DNA from: Erysipelotrichaceae bacterium
GTDB taxonomy: Bacteria > Bacillota_I > Bacilli_A > Erysipelotrichales > Erysipelotrichaceae
Assembly: GCA_017441765.1 (NCBI GenBank)
Contig: JAFRVK010000044.1
Location: forward strand, 1-64,000
Length of the DNA: 64,000 bases
Reading direction: 5' to 3'
In this document: piece after piece, positions 61,900 to 64,000 of the stretch
Layout of the letters: each line of letters opens with the position of its first letter
How positions within the stretch are numbered: the first letter of the stretch is position 1
Translations under genes and position numbers: made by a program
Notes under the pieces: model-generated
What the model saw: the letters and a program-made list of their open reading frames with translations, nothing else
What the model was told of the DNA's origin: nothing
Database searches by the model: none

Positions 61900-62724
61900 T
61901 TATTCTTCATCCTCTTCATCGTCAATTTCCGTGATCTCTTCGACCGTTTCTTCTTCAGGCTCCCAGGGGCACGCTGACGAATACGCATTTCCGGAAATAT
62001 CCTCGAAATAATAACAGATCTGCGTATCTTTCACATAACTCGATTTGATGTTATGGTAATGATTCAATATAGGCAAGCCATAGACTGATGTGAAAATATA
62101 GTTGCCGTCCCGCATGACCAGCTGGACATTCTGATACTTCAGTTCAGGGAAAGGATGCATCTCCGAAATCTCGTTGATCGTTCCCTGGTCGCAGTCCCTG
62201 AGGTTTTTGGCAATCAGTTCGATCTCTTCTTCGCTGAAGCCATCAAGATAAGGCACATGATCGATCACATAAGGATAGTTCTCTGTGTTAAGCTGTTCAT
62301 TGCCTTCCAGCAGTACGGTATAGCCTTCATCACCTTGCAGATATGCCAGCATCTTTTTCTCTTTGACTTCGATATCGATCAGCCGTCCGTCTTTCTTGGC
62401 GATACGGGCTGATTCGATCAAAGGATCGGCTGCGATCTTTTTTTCATAGATTTTCGGCAATACCAGCAGAAATTTGTGCTTTGTTGTAAGCTGGCTCATC
62501 GCGATGATATCTTCATCTTTCAGATAACGGTTCCCACTGACTGCAATCCGATAGACATTGGAAGCGGAACTTAAAAAATAAACCAGACCGATGATCAGCA
62601 ATCCCGAAACAATACTAAAAACGAAAGAGCGATTCTTCGCCCGATCGAACCTGCTTTGATCCTTGCGTTTCCTTCTCAGATCAAGCAATACATTCTTTTT
62701 TAAGATTTCTTCTTTCCCTAGCAA
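61900..62724 (-). CDS. ftsQ: Cell-division protein FtsQ/DivIB
   Basis: 274 aa bitopic membrane protein. Basic cytoplasmic tail (about 1-30), one helix (about 33-52, VSGLLIIGLVYFLSSAS), POTRA domain (VYRIAVSGNRYLKDEDI to IEVKEKKMLAYL) and an extracellular beta domain, ending in an acidic tail (EEETVEEITEIDDEEDEE). It organises the divisome with DivIC and FtsL. The frame opens at a TTG overlapping the murB stop; a later TTG near residue 12 is possible. Confidence 0.9.
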   Translation of the reverse strand: MLGKEEILKKNVLLDLRRKRKDQSRFDRAKNRSFVFSIVSGLLIIGLVYFLSSASNVYRIAVSGNRYLKDEDIIAMSQLTTKHKFLLVLPKIYEKKIAADPLIESARIAKKDGRLIDIEVKEKKMLAYLQGDEGYTVLLEGNEQLNTENYPYVIDHVPYLDGFSEEEIELIAKNLRDCDQGTINEISEMHPFPELKYQNVQLVMRDGNYIFTSVYGLPILNHYHNIKSSYVKDTQICYYFEDISGNAYSSACPWEPEEETVEEITEIDDEEDEE

Positions 62725-63605
62725 TTGAATTTCTCGACTTCCATGACCAGTCTGATGTCATATTTTTCTTTGACTTTATCCTGTATCTCATAGGCGATCT
62801 GCAGATAGTCTTCGGCAGAACCGTTGCCATTGTTTATGATGAAATTGGAATGCTTATCGGAAACGCTGACATCGTTGATATGATAACCGCGGTAGCCGAT
62901 GCCATCGATCAGTTTCCAGGCGAAACCATCCTCAGGATTGCGGAAACAGGATCCTGCGCTTGGCTTATCCAATGGCTGTGTCTCTTTGCGTCTCTTCAAG
63001 CGATCCGCCATCAGCGCTTCGATCTCTTCTGTCGGTTTTCTTACCAGTTTCAGTTCCGCTGCAAGAATCACCCAATGCGGATGGTCGTGGAACAGGGAAT
63101 GGCGGTAGGAAAACCGCAGTTCATCATTGTTCATCCAGATGAATTCATCATCTTTCAGAACCAGAACGCGTTTGATCACATTGGCCATCTCGCTGCGATA
63201 TGCCCCGGCATTCATATAAACCAATCCGCCGATACAGCCCGGGATCCCGGAAGCGAACTCCAGGCAGCTCAGTCCCTGTCTTGCCAGGATGGCAGCCAGC
63301 TGAGGAGCCATGAAACCTGCTTCCACATAAACTTCATCGTTGCGGATCTCGTAACTGTTCAGATTCTTCAGACAGATGACAACCCCATCGTATTCGGATT
63401 CTCCGCAGATCAGATTGGAACCATTGCCGAGGACCTTGAACGGAATATGATTACGTTTGAGATAATAGACAATCTCCTTGACATCCTCCATATGATAAGG
63501 CAACACAAAATGCCGGATGTGTCCGCCCATCTTGATTGTCGTCAGCTCTTTAAAACGGCAGTCATCATGGTAAGAGCCATGCTGCTGCAGGAAGTCTTTG
63601 ATCAT
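62718..63605 (-). CDS. murB: UDP-N-acetylenolpyruvoylglucosamine reductase
   Basis: 295 aa, FAD-dependent second step of UDP-MurNAc synthesis. FAD region VLGNGSNLI and ASGIPGCIGGLVYMNAGAY; proton-donor Ser in SAGSCFRNPE; C-terminal Glu in VMEVEKF; INDVSVSDKHSNFIIN is the type II signature. It overlaps the murG stop (ATGA) and the ftsQ start, so the three genes are translationally coupled. Confidence 0.96.
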   Translation of the reverse strand: MIKDFLQQHGSYHDDCRFKELTTIKMGGHIRHFVLPYHMEDVKEIVYYLKRNHIPFKVLGNGSNLICGESEYDGVVICLKNLNSYEIRNDEVYVEAGFMAPQLAAILARQGLSCLEFASGIPGCIGGLVYMNAGAYRSEMANVIKRVLVLKDDEFIWMNNDELRFSYRHSLFHDHPHWVILAAELKLVRKPTEEIEALMADRLKRRKETQPLDKPSAGSCFRNPEDGFAWKLIDGIGYRGYHINDVSVSDKHSNFIINNGNGSAEDYLQIAYEIQDKVKEKYDIRLVMEVEKFNC

Positions 63606-64000
63606 ATGCTCTCTATTTCCTTAATCATATCATCCAGCACATGGGGATTCCCTGCCTTGCGGGCATTTTCCGCCATGGCTTTCAGCCGTTCATCATCATG
63701 AATCAGCCCATTCACTATATCATTCAATCGCGGTCCATTCAATTCTTTTTCTTCGATCATGATTGCTGCATCTTCATTAGCCAATGCCTTTCCATTATAG
63801 TACTGATGATTGTTTGGCACATAAGGAGACGGAATCAGGATGGACGGGATACCGATCGCCTGGATCTCCGCCAGAGTGGTCGCTCCGGCTCTGGAGATGA
63901 TCAGATCCGCATTGTTCATGACCTGAACGCCATCGATCCTTTCACAGATCTTCAGATGATCCTTATGCAGGAAACGTTCCTCCACTTCATCGATATGAGA
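63602..64000 (-). CDS. murG: MurG N-acetylglucosaminyltransferase, C-terminal part, cut by window edge
   Basis: About 132 codons before the window edge; the upstream part is missing. The C-terminal UDP-GlcNAc domain is clear: VMNNADLIISRAGATTLAEI, then PSILIPSPYVPNNHQYYNGKAL, the highly conserved donor-binding and acceptor stretch. It converts lipid I to lipid II at the inner face of the membrane. First visible gene of murG-murB-ftsQ. Confidence 0.93.
   Translation of the reverse strand, partial: SHIDEVEERFLHKDHLKICERIDGVQVMNNADLIISRAGATTLAEIQAIGIPSILIPSPYVPNNHQYYNGKALANEDAAIMIEEKELNGPRLNDIVNGLIHDDERLKAMAENARKAGNPHVLDDMIKEIESI

Overview
The window reads as chromosomal DNA of a low-to-moderate-GC, Gram-positive, probably anaerobic Bacillota. 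An Erysipelotrichia-like relative fits best, but this is inferred from gene content only. Supporting signs are ribosomal protein L27 with a cleavable N-terminal extension next to the Prp protease, an RNA polymerase delta subunit, DivIB-type FtsQ, an LPXTG-like surface protein, many lipoproteins, no outer-membrane genes, and the anaerobe oxygen-defence proteins desulfoferrodoxin and rubrerythrin. Most genes lie on the minus strand.

Layout. 1-1580: rplU-prp-rpmA operon and an atypical EF-P gene. 1637-6272: msrA, two tandem paralogous membrane proteins, a methyltransferase, gapA and a lipoprotein. 6338-12838: a six-gene run of response regulator, histidine kinase, sugar-type ABC ATPase, two permeases and a solute-binding protein. 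12913-14673: tRNA-Gln followed by a 1.6 kb insert carrying a HigBA toxin-antitoxin pair and an acetyltransferase, bounded by a 17-bp direct repeat of the tRNA 3' end. 14767-23700: NlpC/P60-like protein, surface protein, carboxyethylornithine synthase, MATE exporter, a repeat-bearing anchored protein, a GH1 phospho-glycosidase and an unknown protein. 23771-26331: lysine riboswitch controlling an amino-acid ABC importer. 26367-30173: CorA-like channel, PrsW-like protease, VanY-like carboxypeptidase and an alpha/beta hydrolase. 30284-38954: a four-gene cluster of a YwaF-like membrane protein, a GAF-ABC ATPase fusion, an FtsX-like permease with a huge coiled coil, and a beta-propeller sensor fused to a SpoIIE/PP2C phosphatase. 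39008-47466: CPBP protease, HtrA, an EF-G paralogue, ankyrin protein, YgjP-like metalloprotease, an MBL-fold enzyme, tRNA-His and a Na/Pi cotransporter. 47574-50928: a ydjG-ydjH-ydjI-like set. 51022-53754: VTC polyphosphate polymerase-like, DUF4956 and beta-helix lipoprotein genes. 53853-64000: methyltransferase, mtaD-like, CorA-like, dfx, ispF, HAD phosphatase, rpoE, murD-murI, rubrerythrin and the murG-murB-ftsQ end of a division and cell-wall cluster.

The most striking pattern is not a gene family. At least seven genes on both strands, plus a less certain eighth, have no Shine-Dalgarno sequence. Instead they have a -10 hexamer whose last base is exactly 6 nt before the ATG or GTG, so transcription should begin at or within a base or two of the start codon. 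Most other genes have strong AGGAG sites, so the organism seems to use two modes of translation start. Other points of interest are the GAF-ABC/FtsX/propeller-phosphatase cluster, the tRNA-bounded toxin-antitoxin islet, and EF-P without the usual PGKG loop.
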